This document shows positions 14,809-32,500 of a stretch of 64,000 nt of DNA, piece after piece (within the stretch, counting starts at the first letter, position 1; each line of letters begins with the position of its first letter). The DNA is taken from the NCBI GenBank assembly GCA_032622095.1, contig CP136069.1, forward strand, positions 106,296,278 to 106,360,277, written 5' to 3'. This DNA comes from Siphonodentalium dalli (Eukaryota; Mollusca; Scaphopoda; Gadilida; Siphonodentaliidae). Below the pieces are notes generated by a model, which was given only the letters and a program-made list of their open reading frames with translations, was not told the origin of the DNA and did not search any database. Position numbers and translations under genes: made by a program.

Positions 14809-17213
14809 CTATAGGTATCCCCACCACATACATATATAGGTATCCCCACCACATACATATATAGGTATCACTACCACATACAAATATAGGTATCCCCACC
14901 ACACACAAATATAGGTATCCCACCACACACATATATAGGTATCCCCACCACACACATATATATAGGTATCCCCGCCACACACATATATAGGTATCCCCAC
15001 CACATACTTATATATGTCTCCCCACCACATACATCTATAGGTATCCCCACCACACACATCTATAGGTATCCCCACCACACACATATATAGGTATCACCAC
15101 CACACACATATATAGGTATCCCCACCACATACATATATAGGTATCACCACTACATAAATATATAGGTATCCCCACCACACACATCATTAGATATCCCCAC
15201 CACGCACATCTATAGGTATCCTCACCACATACATATATAAGTATCCCCACCACACACATTTATAGGTATCCACGCCACATACATATATAGGTATCACTAC
15301 CACACACATATATATGTCTCCCCACCACATACATCTATAGGTATTCCCACCACACACATCTATAGGTATCCCCACCACACACATCTATAGGTATCCCCAC
15401 CACACACATATATAGGTATCCCCTCCATACACATCAATAGGTATCCCCACCACATACATATATAGGTATCCCAACCACACACATATATAGGTATCCCCAC
15501 CACATACATATATAGGTATCACCACCACACACATATAGGTATCCCCACGACATACATATAGGTATCCCCACCACACACATATAGGTATCCCCACCACACA
15601 CATATATAGGTATTACCACCACATACATATATAGGTATACCCAACACATACATATATAGGTATCCCCACCACATACAACTATAGGTATCCCGCCACACAC
15701 ATATATAGGTATCCCCACCACACACATATATAGGTATCCCCACCACACACATATATAGGTATCACCGCCACATACATCTATAGGTATCCCGACACACACA
15801 TATATAGGTATCCCCACCACACACATATACAGGTATCACCACCACACACATATATAGGTATCCCCGCCAAATACATATATAGGTATCCCCACCACATACA
15901 TATATTGGTATCACCACCACACACATATATAGGTATCCCCACCACATACATATATAGGTACCCCCACCACATTCATCTATAGTTATCCCCACCACACACA
16001 TATATAGGTATCCCCACCACATACATATATAGGTATCCCCACCACATACATATATAGGTATCCCCACCACACACATATATAGGTATCCCCACCACATACA
16101 TATATAGGTATCCCCACCACACACATCTATATGTATCCCCACCACACACATCTATAGGTATCCCAACCACACACATATATAGATATCACCGCCACATACA
16201 TATATAGGTATCACCACCACACACATATAGTTATCCCCACCACATACATATGGGTATCCCCGCCAGATACATATAGGTATCCCCACCACACACATATAGG
16301 TATCCCCGCCACACACATCTATAGGTATCACCACCACATACACATATAGGTAAACTCAACACATACATATATAGGTATCCCCACCACATACATATATAGT
16401 TATCCCCACTACACACATCTATAGGTATCCCCACCACATACATATATAGGTATCCCTACCACATACATATATAGGTATCACTACCACATAAAATATAGGT
16501 ATCCCCACCACACACATATATAGGTATCCCCACCACACACATATATATAGGTATCCCCGCCAAACACATATATAGGTATCCCCACCACATACTTATATAG
16601 GTCTCCGCACCACATACATCTATAGGTATCCCCACCACACACATCTATAGGTATCCCCACCACACACATCTATAGGTATCCCCACCACACACATATATAG
16701 GTATCCCCACCACATACATATATAGGTATCCCCACCACATAAATATATAGGTATCCCCACCACACACATCTATAGATATCCCCACCAGACACATCTATAG
16801 GTATCCCCACCACATACATATATAAGTATCCCCACCACACACATTTATAGGTAATCACGCCCCATACATATATAGGTATCACTACCACACACATATATAG
16901 GTCTCCCCACCACATACATCTATAGGTATCCCCACCACACACATCTATAGGTATCCCCACCACACACATCTATAGGTATCCCCACCACACACATATATAG
17001 GTATCCCCACCATACACATCTATAGGTATCCCCACCACATACATATATAGGTATCCCAACCACACACATATATAGGTATCCCCACCACATACATATATAG
17101 GTATCACCACCACACACATATAGGTATCCCCACCACATACATATAGGTATCCCCGCCACATACATATAGGTATCCCCACCACACACATCTATAGGTATCC
17201 CAACCACACACAT
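14809..17213 (+). repeat. Third copy of the shortened 3.87-kb repeat
   Basis: Collinear with 6.92-9.06 kb. Offsets are 7,913 near 15.1 kb, 8,057 at 15.97-16.44 kb and 8,156 at 16.92-17.2 kb, so this copy gained about 144 and 99 bp. It shares the 1,058-bp absence seen in 6840-9463. Confidence 0.8.
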
Positions 17214-18189
17214 ATATAGATATCACCGCCACATACATATATAGGTATCACCACCACACACATATAGTTATCCCCACCACATACATATAGGTATCCCCGC
17301 AAGATACATATAGGTATCCCCACCACACACCTATAGGTATCCCCGCCACACACATCTATATGTATCACCACCACATACACATATAGGTAAACTCAACACA
17401 TACATATATAGGTATCCCCACCACATACATATATAGTTATCCCCACTACACACATCTATAGGTATCCCCACCACATACATATATAGGTATCCCTACCACA
17501 TACATATATAGGTATCACTACCACATAAAAATATAGGTATCCCCACCACACACATATATAGGTATCCCCACCACACACATATATATAGGTATCCCCGCCA
17601 AACACATATATAGGTATCCCCACCACATACTTATATAGGTCTCCGCACCACATACATCTATAGGTATCCCCACCACACACATCTATAGGTATCCCCACCA
17701 CCCACATCTATAGGTATCCCCACCACACACATATATAGGTATCCCCACCACATACATATATAGGTATCCCCACCACATACATATATAGGTATCCCCACCA
17801 CATAAATATCGGTATCCCCACCACATACATATATAGGTATCCCCACCACACACATCTATAGGTATCCCCACCACATACATCTATTGGTATCACCGCCACA
17901 TACATCTATAGGTATCACCACCACACACATATATAGGTATCCCCGCCAAATACATATATAGGTATCCCCACCACATACATATATAGGTATCACCACCACA
18001 CACATATATAGGTATCCCCACCACACACATATATAGGTATCCCCACCACATACATCTATAGTTATCACCACCACACACATATATAGGTATCCCCACCACA
18101 TACATATTTAGGTATCCCCACCACATACATATATAGGTATCCCCACCACATACATATATAGGTATCCCCACCACATACATATATAGGTA
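17214..18189 (+). repeat. Transition from left to middle domain
   Basis: 17.2-17.7 kb repeats the 16.15-16.7 kb variant order about 1 kb downstream. Beyond about 17.86 kb the ACACATTTATA landmark disappears until 36.3 kb and middle-domain unit types take over. Confidence 0.65.
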
Positions 18190-20799
18190 TCCCCGCCACA
18201 TACATATATATGTATCACCACCACACACATATATAGGTATCCCCACCACATACATATATAGGTATCCCCACCACATACATCTATAGGTATCCCCACTACA
18301 CATAAATATAGGTATCCCCACCACATACATATATAGATATCCCCACCACATACATATATATGTATCCCCACCACATACATCTATATGTATCCCCACCACA
18401 CACATATATATGTATCCCCACCACATACATCTATAGGTATCCCCACCACACACATATATAGGTATCCCCACCACATACATATATAGGTATCCCCACCACA
18501 CACATCTATATGTATCCCCACCACACACATCTATAGGTATCCCAACCCCACACATATATAGATATCACCACCACATACATATATATGTATCCCAACCACA
18601 CACATATATAGATATCACCACCACACACATATAGGTATCCCCACCACATACATATAGGTATCCCCGCCACATACATATAGGTATCCCCACCACACACATA
18701 TAGGTATCCCCACCACACACATCTATAGGTATCACCACCACATACATATATAGGTATACCCAACACATACATATATAGGTATCCCCACCACATACATATT
18801 TAGTTATCCCCACCACACACATCTATAGGTATCCCCACCACATACATATATAGGTATCCCCACCACATACATATATAGGTATCCCCACCACATACATATA
18901 TAGGTATCCCCACCACATACATCTATTGGTATCACCGCCACATACTTCTATTGGTATCCCCGCCACATACATCTATAGGTATCCCGCCACACACATATAT
19001 AGGTATCCCCACCACACACATATATAGGTATCCCCACCACATACATCTATAGGTATCCCGCCACACACATATATAGGTATCCCCATCACACACATATATA
19101 GGTATCACCACCCCACACATATATAGGTATCCCCGCCAAATACATATATAGGTATCCCAACCACATACATATATAGGTATCACCACCACACACATATATA
19201 GGTATCCCCACCACATACATATATAGATATCCCCACCACATACATATATATGTATCCCCACCACATACATCTATATGTATCCCCACCACACACATATAGG
19301 CATCCCCACCACATACATCTACAGGTATCCCCACCACACACATATATAGGTATCCCCACCACCTACATATATAGGTATCGCCACCACATACATATATAGG
19401 TATCCCCACCACATACATATATAGGTATCCCCACCACATACATATATAGGTATCCCCGCCACACACATATATAGGTATCCCCACCACATACATATATCGG
19501 TATCACCACCACATACATATATAGGTATACCCAACACATACATATATAGGTATCCCCACCACATTCATATATAGGTATCCCCACCACACACATATATAGG
19601 TATCCCCACCACATACATATATCGGTATCCCCACCACATACATATATAGGTATCCCCACCACACACATCTATAGGTATCCCCACCACATACATCTATTGG
19701 TATCACCGCCACATACATCTATAGGTATACCCACCACATACATCTATAGGTATCCCGCCACACACATATATAGGTATCCCCACCACACACATATATAGGT
19801 ATCCCCACCACATACATCTATAGGTATCCCGCCACACACATATCTAGGTATCGCCACCACACACATATACAGGTATCACCACCACACACATATATAGGTA
19901 TCCCCGCCAAATACATATATAGGTATCCCCACCACATACATATATATGTATCACCACCACAAACATATATAGGTATCCCCACCACACACATATATAGGTA
20001 TCCCCACCACATACATATATAGGTATCCCCACCACATACGTCTATAGGTATCCCCACCACACACAAATATAGGTATCCCCACCACATACATATATAGATA
20101 TCCCCACCACATACATATATATGTATCCCCACCACATACATCTATATGTATCCCCACCACACACATATATAGGCATCCCCACCACATACATCTATAGGTA
20201 TCCCCACCACACACATATATAGGTATCCCCACCACATACATATAGTGTATCCCCACCACACACATCTATAGGTATCCCCACCACGCACATCTATAGGTAT
20301 CCCAACCACACACATCTATAGGTATCCCCACCACATAAATATGTAGGTATACCCACCATATACATATATAGGTATCCCCACCATACACATACATAGGTAT
20401 CCCCACCACATACATATATAGGTATCCCCGCCACACACATATATAGGTATCCCCACCACACACATATATAGGTCTGCCCACCACATACATATATAGGTAT
20501 CCCCGCCACACACATATATATGTATCCCCGCCAAACAAATATATAGGTATCCTCACCACACACATATATAGGTATCCCCGCCTCATACATATATAGGTAT
20601 CCCCGCCACATACATATATATGTATCACCACCACACACATATATAGGTATCCCCACCACACACATATATAGGTCTGCCCACCACATACATATATAGGTAT
20701 CCCCGCCACACACATATATAGGTATCCCCGCCAAACACATATATAGGTATCCTCACCACACACATATATAGGTATCCCCACCACATACATATATATGTA
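18190..20799 (+). repeat. 2.61-kb higher-order repeat, copy 1
   Basis: It matches 20800 onward at an offset of 2,610, becoming 2,612 after a 23-bp unit at about 19,290 that is 25 bp in copy 2. Shared private variants include a CCACATACTTCTATTGG unit (about 18,940 and 21,550) and a CCACCTACATATATAGG unit (about 19,360 and 21,972). Confidence 0.85.
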
Positions 20800-23180
20800 T
20801 CCCCGCCACATACATATATATGTATCACCACCACACACATATATAGGTATCCCCACCACATACATATATAGGTATCCCCACCACATACATCTATAGGTAT
20901 CCCCACTACACATAAATATAGGTATCCCCACCACATACATATATAGATATCCCCACCACTTACATATATATGTATCCCCACCACAGACATCTATATGTAT
21001 CCCCACCACACACATATATATGTATCCCCACCACATACATCTATAGGTATCCCCACCACACACATATATAGGTATCCCCACCACATACATATATAGGTAT
21101 CCCCACCACACACATCTATATGTGTCCCCACCCCACACATCTATAGGTATCCCAACCCCACACATATATAGATATCACCACCACATACATATTTATGTAT
21201 CCCAACCACACACATATATAGATATCACCACCACACACATATAGGTATCCCCACCACATACATATAGGTATCCCCGCCACATACATATAGGTATCCCCAC
21301 CACAGACATATAGGTATCCCCACCACACACATCTATAGGTATCACCACCACATACATATATAGGTATACCCAACACATACATATATAGGTATCCCCACCA
21401 CATACATATATAGTTATCCCCACCACACACATCTATAGGTATCCCCACCACATACATATATAGGTATCCCCACCACATACATATATAGGTATCCCCACCA
21501 CATACATATATAGGTATCCCCACCACATACATCTATTGGTATCACCGCCACATACTTCTATTGGTATCCCCGCCACATACATCTATAGGTATCCCGCCAC
21601 ACACATATATAGGTATCCCCACCACACACATATATAGGTATCCCCACCACATACATCTATAGGTATCCCGCCACACACATATATAGGTATCCCCACCACA
21701 CACATATATAGGTATCACCACCCCACACATATATAGGTATCCCCGCCAAATACATATATAGGTATCCCCACCACATACATATATAGGTATCACCACCACA
21801 CACATATATAGGTATCCCCACCACATACATATATAGATATCCCCACCACATACATATATATGTATCCCCACCACATACATCTATATGTATCCCCACCACA
21901 CACATATATAGGCATCCCCACCACATACTTCTATAGGTATCCCCACCACACATATATATAGGTATCCCCACCACCTACATATATAGGTATCGCCACCACA
22001 TACATATATAGGTATCCCCACCACATACATATATAGGTATCCCCACCACATACATATATAGGTATCCCCGCCACACACATATATAGGTATCCCCACCACA
22101 TACATATATCGGTAACACCACCACATACATATATAGGTATACCCAACACATACATATATAGGTATCCCCACCACATTCATATATAGGTATCCCCACCACA
22201 CACATATATAGGTATCCCCACCACATACATATATCGGTATCCCCACCACATACATATATAGGTATCCCCACCACACACATCTATAGGTATCCCCACCACA
22301 TACATCTATTGGTATCACCGCCACATACATCTATAGGTATACCCACCACATACATCTATAGGTATCCCGCCACACACATATATAGGTATCCCCACCACAC
22401 ACATATATAGGTATCCCCACCACATACATCTATAGGTATCCCGCCACACACATATCTAGGTATCGCCACCACACACATATACAGGTATCACCACCACACA
22501 CATATATAGGTATCCCCGCCAAATACATATATAGGTATCCCCACCACATACATATATAGGTATCACCACCACACACATATATAGGTATCCCCACCACACA
22601 CATATATAGGTATCCCCACCACATACATATATAAGTATCCCCACCACATACATCTATAGGTATCCCCACCACACACAAATATAGGTATCCCCACCACATA
22701 CATATATAGATATCCCCACCACATACATATATATGTATCCCCACCACATACATCTATATGTATCCCCACCACACACATATATAGGCATCCCCAACACATA
22801 CATCTATAGGTATCCCCACCACACACATATATAGGTATCCCCACCACATACATATATAGTATCCCCACCACACACATCTATAGGTATCCCCACCACACAC
22901 ATCTATAGGTATCCCAACCACACACATCTATAGGTATCCCCACCACATAAATATGTAGGTATACCCACCATATACATATATAGGTATCCCCACCACACAC
23001 ATACATAGGTATCCCCACCACATACATATATAGGTATCCCCGCCAAACACATATATAGGTATCCCCACCACACACATATATAGGTATCCCCACCACACAC
23101 ATATATAGGTCTGCCCACCACATACATATATAGGTATCCCCGCCACACACATATATAGGTATCCCCGCCAAACACATATA
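20800..23180 (+). repeat. 2.61-kb higher-order repeat, copy 2
   Basis: Second copy of 18190-20799. Matching extends through 20.27-20.4 kb against 22.88-23.0 kb, including an AAATATGTAGG unit and a CATATACATATATAGG unit, then becomes indel-rich. Its last part overlaps the first copy of the 1.5-kb repeat, so the two repeats are nested. Confidence 0.8.
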
Positions 23181-23848
23181 TAGGTATCCTCACCACACAC
23201 ATATATAGGTATCCCCGCCACATACATATATAGGTCTCCCCGCCACACATCTATAGGTATCCCCACCACACACATATATCGGTATCCCCGCCACGCACAT
23301 ATATAGGTATCCCCACCACACACATATATAGGTATCACCACCACACACATATATAGGTATCCCCACCACATACACATATAGGTATCCACACCACACACAT
23401 ATATAGGTATCACCACCACACACATATATATGTATCCCCACCACATACATATATAGGTATCCCCACCACATACATCTATAGGTATCCCCACCACACACAT
23501 ATATAGGTATCCCCACCACATACATATATAGGTATCCCCACAACACACATCTATAGGTATCCCCACCACACACATCTATAGGTATCCCAACCACACACAT
23601 ATATAGATATCACCACCACATACATATATAGGTATCACCACCACACACATATAGGTATCCCCACCACATACATATAGGTATCCCCGCCACATACATATAG
23701 GTATCCCCACCACACACATGTAGGTATCCCCACCACACACATCTATAGGTATCACCACCACATACATATATAGGTATACCCAACACATACATATATAGGT
23801 ATCCCTACCACATACATATATAGTTATCCCCACCACACACATCTATAG
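22312..23848 (+). repeat. 1.5-kb higher-order repeat, copy 1
   Basis: Offset to the next copy is 1,537 at 22.43 kb and 1,511 from 22.9 kb onward, reflecting loss of about one unit. It carries CGGTATCC, GGTCTGCCC and CCGCCAAACAC variants in fixed order. Confidence 0.8.
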
Positions 23849-25303
23849 GTATCACCGCCACATACATCTATAGGTATACCCACCACATACATCTATAGGT
23901 ATCCCGCCACACACATATATAGGTATCCCCACCACACACATATATAGGTATCCCCACCACATACATCTATAGGTATCCCGCCACACACATATCTAGGTAT
24001 CGCCACCACACACATATACAGGTATCACCACCACACACATATATAGGTATCCCCGCCAAATACATATATAGGTATCCCCACCACATACATATATAGGTAT
24101 CACCACCACACACATATATAGGTATCCCCACCACACACATATATAGGTATCCCCACCACATACATATATAGGTATCCCCACCACATACGTCTATAGGTAT
24201 CCCCACCACACACAAATATAGGTATCCCCACCACATACATATATAGATATCCCCACCACATACATATATATGTATCCCCACCACATACATCTATATGTAT
24301 CCCCACCACACACATATATAGGCATCCCACCACATACATCTATAGGTATCCCCACCACCCACATATATAGGTATCCCCACCACATACATATATAGTATCC
24401 CCACCACACACATCTATAGGTATCCCCACCACACACATCTATAGGTATCCCAACCACACACATCTATAGGTATCCCCACCACATAAATATGTAGGTATAC
24501 CCACCATATACATATATAGGTATCCCCACCACAGACATACATAGGTATCCCCACCACATACATATATAGGTATCCCCGCCACACACATATATAGGTATCC
24601 CCACCACACACATATATAGGTCTGCCCACCACATACATATATAGGTATCCCCGCCACACACATATATAGGTATCCCCGCCAAACACATATATAGGTATCC
24701 TCACCACACACATATATAGGTATCCCCGCCACATACATATATAGGTCTCCCCGCCACACATCTATAGGTATCCCCACCACACACATATATCGGTATCCAC
24801 GCCACGCACATATATAGGTATCCCCACCACACACATATATAGGTATCACCACCACACACATATATAGGTATTCCCACCACATACATATATAGGTATCCCC
24901 ACCACACACATATATAGGTATCACCACCACACACATATATATGTATCCCCACCACATACATATATAGGTATCCCCACCACATACATCTATAGGTATCCCC
25001 ACCACACACATATATAGGTATCCCCACCACATACATATATAGGTATCCCCACCACACACATCTATAGGTATCCCCACCACACACATCTATTGGTATCCCA
25101 ACCACACACATATATAGATATCACCACCACATACATATATAGGTATCACCACCACACACATATAGGTATCCCCACCAAATACATATAGGTATCCCCGCCA
25201 GATACATATAGGTATCCCCACCACACACATGTAGGTATCCCCACCACACACATCTATAGGTATCACCACCACATACATATATAGGTATACCCAACACATA
25301 CAT
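23849..25303 (+). repeat. 1.5-kb higher-order repeat, copy 2
   Basis: Direct copy of 22312-23792. The match ends at about 25,303, where copy 1 has GGTATCCCTACC and this copy has CATCTATA units. Confidence 0.8.
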
Positions 25304-27945
25304 CTATAGGTATCCCCACCACACACATATATAGGTATCCCCACCACATACATATATAGGTATCTCCACCACACACATCTATAGGTATCCCCACCACACA
25401 CATCTATAGGTATCCCTACCACATACATATATAGTTATCCCCACCACACACATCTATAGGTATCCCCACCACATACATATATAGGTATCCCCACCACATA
25501 CATATATAGGTATCCCCACCACATACATATATAGGTATCCCCACCACATACATCTATTGGTATCACCGCCACATACATCTATAGGCATCCCCACCACATA
25601 CATTTATATGTATCCCGCCACACACATATATAGGTATCCCCACCACACACATATATAGGTATCACCACCACACACATCTATAGGTATCCCGCCACACACA
25701 TATATAGGTATCCCCACCACACACATATATAGGTATCACCACCACACACATATATAGGTATCCCCGCCCAATACATATATAGGTATCCCCACCACATACA
25801 TATATAGGTATCACCACCACACACATATATAGGTATCCCCACCACATACATATATAGGTATCCCCACCACATACATCTATAGGTATCCCCACCACACACA
25901 TATATAGGTATCCCCACCACATACATATATAGGTATCCCCACCACCTACATATATAGGTATCCCCACCACATACATATATAGGTATCCCCACCACATACA
26001 TATATAGGTATCCCCACCACATACATATATAGGTATCCCCGCCACATACATATATATGTATCACCACAACACACATATATAGGTATCCCCACCACATACA
26101 TATATAGGTATCCCCACCACATACATATATAGGTATCCCCACCACATACATGTATAGGTATCCCCACCACATACATATATAGGTATCCCCACCACATACA
26201 TCTATAGGTATCCCCACCACACATAAATATAGGTTTCCCCACCACATACATATATAGATATCCCCACCACATACATATATATGTATCCCCACCACATACA
26301 TCTATGTGTATCCCCACCACACACATATATATGTATCCCCACCACATACATCTATAGGTATCCCCACCACACACATATATAGGTATCCCCACCACATACA
26401 TATATAGGTATCCCCACCACTCACATATATAGGTATCCCCACCTCACACATCTATAGGTATCCCAACCCCACACATATATAGATATCACCACCACATACA
26501 TATATAGGTATCCCAACCACACACATATATAGATATCACCACCACATACATATATAGGTATCACCACCACACACATATAGGTATCCCCACCACATACATA
26601 TAGGTATCCCCGCCACATACATATAGGTAAACCCACCGCACACATATAGGAATCCCCACCACACACATCTATAGGTATCACCACCACATACATATATAGG
26701 TATACCCAACACATACATATATAGGTATCCCCACCACATACATATATAGTTATCCCCACCACACACATCTATAGGTATCCCCACCACATACATATATAGG
26801 TATCCCCACCACATACATAAATAGGTATCCCCACCACATACATATATAGGTTTCCCCACCACATACATCTATTGGTATCACCGCCACATACTTCTATAGG
26901 TATCCCCGCCACATACATCTATAGGTATCCCGCCACACACATATATAGGTATCCCCACCACACACATATATAGGTATCCCCACCACATACATCAATAGGT
27001 ATCCCGCCACACACATATATAGGTATCCCCACCACACACATATATAGGTATCACCACCACACACATATATAGGTATCCCCGCCAAATACATATATAGGTA
27101 TCCCCACCACATACATATATAGGTATCACCACCACACACATATATAGGTATCCCCACCACATACATATATAGATATCCCCACCACATACATATATATGTA
27201 TCCCCACCACATACATCTATATGTATCCCCACCACACACATATATAGCCATCCCCACCACATACATCTATAGGTATCCCCACCACACACATATATAGGTA
27301 TCCCCACCACCTACATATATAGGTATCGCCACCACATACATATATAGGTATCCCCACCACATACATATATAGGTATCCCCAACACATACATATATAGGTA
27401 TCCCCGCCACATACATATATATGTATCACCACCACACACATATATAGGTATCCCCACCACATACATATATAGGTATCCCCACCACATACGTCTATAGGTA
27501 TCCCCACCACACACAAATATAGGTATCCCCACCACATACATATATAGATATCCCCACCACATACATATATATGTATCCCCACCACATACATCTATATGTA
27601 TCCCCACCACACACATATATAGGCATCCCAACCACATACATCTATAGGTATCCCCACCACACACATATATAGGTATCCCCACCACATACATATATAGTAT
27701 CCCCACCACACACATCTATAAGTATCCCCACCACACACATCTATAGGTATCCCAACCACACACATCTATAGGTATCCCCACCACATAAATATGTAGGTAT
27801 CCCCACCATATACATATACAGGTATCCCCACCACACACATAAATAGGTATCCCCACCACATACATATATAGGTATCCCCGCCACACACATATATAGGTAT
27901 CCCCACCACACACATATATAGGTCTGCCCACCACATACATATATA
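25304..27945 (+). repeat. Middle-domain segment leading into the first superblock
   Basis: 25459-26120 matches 28411-29072 at an offset of 2,952, including the first CCGCCCAATAC unit at about 25,765. 26.4-27.7 kb resembles the 18.5-20.2 kb and 21.2-22.9 kb copies. It marks the change from CCGCCAAATAC to CCGCCCAATAC subtypes. Confidence 0.7.
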
Positions 27946-29585
27946 GGTATCCCCGCCACACACATATATAGGTATCCCCGCCAAACACATATATAGGAAT
28001 CCTCACCACACACATATATAGGTATCCCCGCCACATACATATATAGGTCTCCCCGCCACACATCTATAGGTATCCCCACCACACACATACATCGGTATCC
28101 CCGCCACACACATATATAGGTATCCCCACCACACACATATATAGGTATCACCACCACACACATATATAGGTATCCCCACCACATACATATATAGGTATCC
28201 CCACCACACACATATATAGGTATCCCCACCACGCACATATATATGTATCCCCACCACATACATATATAGGTATCCCCACCACATACATCTATAGGTATCC
28301 CCACCACACACATATAGGTATCCCCACCACATACATATAGGTATCCCCGCCACATACATATAGGTATCCCCACCACACACATGTAGGTATCCCCACCACA
28401 CACATCTATAGGTATCCCCACCACATACATATATAGGTATCCCCACCACATACATATATAGGTATCCCCACCACATACATATATAGGTATCCCCACCACA
28501 TACATCTATTGGTATCACCGCCACATACATCTATAGGCATCCCCACCACATACATTTATAGGTATCCCGCCACACACATATATAGGTATCCCCACCACAC
28601 ACATATATAGGTATCACCACCACACACATCTATAGGTATCCCGCCACACACATATATAGGTATCCCCACCACACACATATATAGGTATCACCACCACACA
28701 CATATATAGGTATCCCCGCCCAATACATATATAGGTATCCCCACCACATACATATATAGGTATCACCACCACACACATATATAGGTATCCCCACCACATA
28801 CATATATAGGTATCCCCACCACATACATCTATAGGTATCCCCACCACACACATATATAGGTATCCCCACCACATACATATATAGGTATCCCCACCACCTA
28901 CATATATAGGTATCCCCACCACATACATATATAGGTATCCCCACCACATACATATATAGGTATCCCCACCACATACATATATAGGTATCCCCGCCACATA
29001 CATATATATGTATCACCACAACACACATATATAGGTATCCCCACCACATACATATATAGGTATCCCCACCACATACGTCTATATGTATCCCCACACACAC
29101 ACATATAGGTATCCCCACCACATACATATATAGATATCCCCACCACACACATATATAGGCATCCCCACCACATACATCTATATGTATCCCCACCACACAC
29201 ATATATAGGCATCCCCACCACATACATCTATAGGTATCCCCACCACACACATATATATAGGTATCCCCACCACATACATATATAGTATCCCCACCACACA
29301 CATCTCTAGGTATCCCCACCACACACATATATAGGTATCCCCACCACACACATATATAGGTATCACCACCACACACATATATAGGTATCCCCACCACATA
29401 CATATATAGGTATCCCCACCACATAAATATATAGGTATCCCCACCACACACATCTATAGATATCCCCACCACACGCATCTATAGGTATCCCCACCACACA
29501 CATATATATATATATCACCACCACACACATATATAGGTATCCCCACCACATACATATATAGGTATCCCCACCACACACATATATA

Positions 29586-32500
29586 GTTATCCCCACCACA
29601 TACATATATAGTATCCCCACCACACACATCTATAGGTATCCCCACCACACACATCTATAGGTATCCCAACCACACACATCTATAGGTATCCCCACCACAT
29701 AAATATGTAGGTATCCCCACCATATACATATATAGGTATCCCCACCACACACATACATAGGTATCCCCACCACATACATAAATAGGTATCCCCGCCACAC
29801 ACATATATAGGTATCCCCACCACACACATATATAGGTCTGCCCACCACAAACATCTATAGGTATCCCCGCCACACACATATATAGGTATCCCCGCCAAAC
29901 ACATATATAGGTATCCTCACCACACACATATATAGGTATCCCCGCCACATACATATATAGGTCTCCCTGCCACACATCTATAGGTATCCCCACCACACAC
30001 ATATATCGGTATCCCCGCCACACACATATATAGGTATCCCCACCACACACATATATAGGTATCACCACCACACACATATATAGGTATCCCCACCACACAC
30101 ATATATAGGTATCCCCACCACACACATATATAGGTATCACCACCACACACATATATATGTATCCCCACCACATATATATATAGGTATCCCCACCACATAC
30201 ATCTATAGGTATCCCCACCACACACATATATAGGTATCCCCACCACATACATATATAGGTATCCCCACCACACACATCTATAGGTATCCCCACCACACAC
30301 ATCTATAGGTATCCCAACCACACACATATTTAGATATCACCACCACATACATATATAGGTATCACCACCACACACATATATGTATCCCCACCACATACAT
30401 ATAGGTATCCCCGCCACATACATATAGGTATCCCCACCACATACATATAGGTATCCCCGCCACACACATCTATAGGTATCACCACCACATACATATATAG
30501 GTATACCCAACACATACATATATAGGTATCCCTACCACATACATATATAGTTATCCCCACCACACACATCTATAGGTATCCCCACCACATACATATACAT
30601 ACATCCCCACCACGTACATCTATATGTATCCCCACCACACACATATATAGGTAACCCCACCACATACATCTATATGTATCTCCACCACACACATATATAG
30701 GTATCCCCACCACATACATATATAGGTATCCCCACCACACACATCTATATGTATCCCCACCACACACATCTAAAGGTATCCCCACCACACACATCTATAG
30801 GTATCCCCACTACATACATATATAGGTATCCCCACCACATACATATATCTGTATCCCCACCACACACATATATAGGTCTCCCCACCACAAGCATATATAG
30901 GTATCCCCGCCACACACATATATAGGTATCCCCGCCACACACATATATAGGTATCCCCACCACACACATATATAGGTATCCCCGCCACATACATATGTAG
31001 GTCTCCCCGCCACATACATATTTAGGTATCCCCACCACACATCTATAGGTATCCCCACCACACACATATATTGGTCTCCCCGCCACACACATATATAGGT
31101 ATCCCCGCCACATACATATATAGGTCTCCCCGCCACATACATATATAGGTATCCCCACCACACATCTATAGGTATCCCCACCACACACATATATAGGTAT
31201 CATCACCCCACACATCTATAAGTCTCCCCGCCACATACTTCTATAGGTCTCCCCACCACATACATATATAGGTATCACTACCACATACATATATAGGTAT
31301 CCCCACCACATACATATATAGGTATCCCCACCACACAAATATATAGGTAACCCCGCCACACACATATATAGGTATCCCTACCACATACATATATATGTAT
31401 CCTCACCACACACATATATAGGTCTCCACGCCACATACATCCATAGGTCTCCCCACCACAGACATATATAGGTATCACCACTACATACATGTATAGGTAT
31501 CCACACCACATACATATATAGGTATCCCCACCACATACATATATAGGTATCCACACCACACACATATATAGGTATCACCACCACGCACATATATATGTAT
31601 CCCCACCACATACATATATAGGTATCCCCACCACATACATCTATAGGTATCCCCACCACACACATATATAGGTATCCCCACCACATACAAATATAGGTAT
31701 CCCCACCACACACATCTATAGGTATCCCCACCACACACATCTATAGGTATCCCAACCACACACATATATAGATATCACCACCACATACATATATAGGTAT
31801 CACCACCACACACATATAGGTATCCCCACCACATACATATAGGTATCCCCGCCACATACATGTAGGTATCCCCACCACACACATCTATAGGTATCACCAC
31901 CACATACATATATAGGTATACCCAACACATACATATATAGGTATCCCTACCACATACATATATAGTTATCCCCACCACACACATCTATAGGTATCCCCAC
32001 CACATACATATATAGGTATCCCCACCACATACATATATAGGTATCCCCACCACATACATATATAGGTATCCCCACCACATACATCTATTGGTATCACCGC
32101 CACATACATATATAGGCATCCCCACCATATACATTTATAGGTATCCCGCCACACACATATATAGGTATCCCCACCACACACATATATAGGTATCACCACC
32201 ACACACATCTATAGGTATCCCGCCACACACATATATAGGTATCCCCACCACACACATATATAGGTATCACCAACACACACATATATAGGTATCCCCGCCC
32301 AATACATATCTAGGTATCCCCACCACATACATATATAGGTATCACCACCACACACATATATAGGTATCCCCACCACATACATATATAGGTATCCCCACCA
32401 CATACATCTATAGGTATCCCCACCACGCACATATATAGGTATCCCCACCACATACATATATAGGTATCCCCACCACCTACATATATAGGTATCCCCACCA

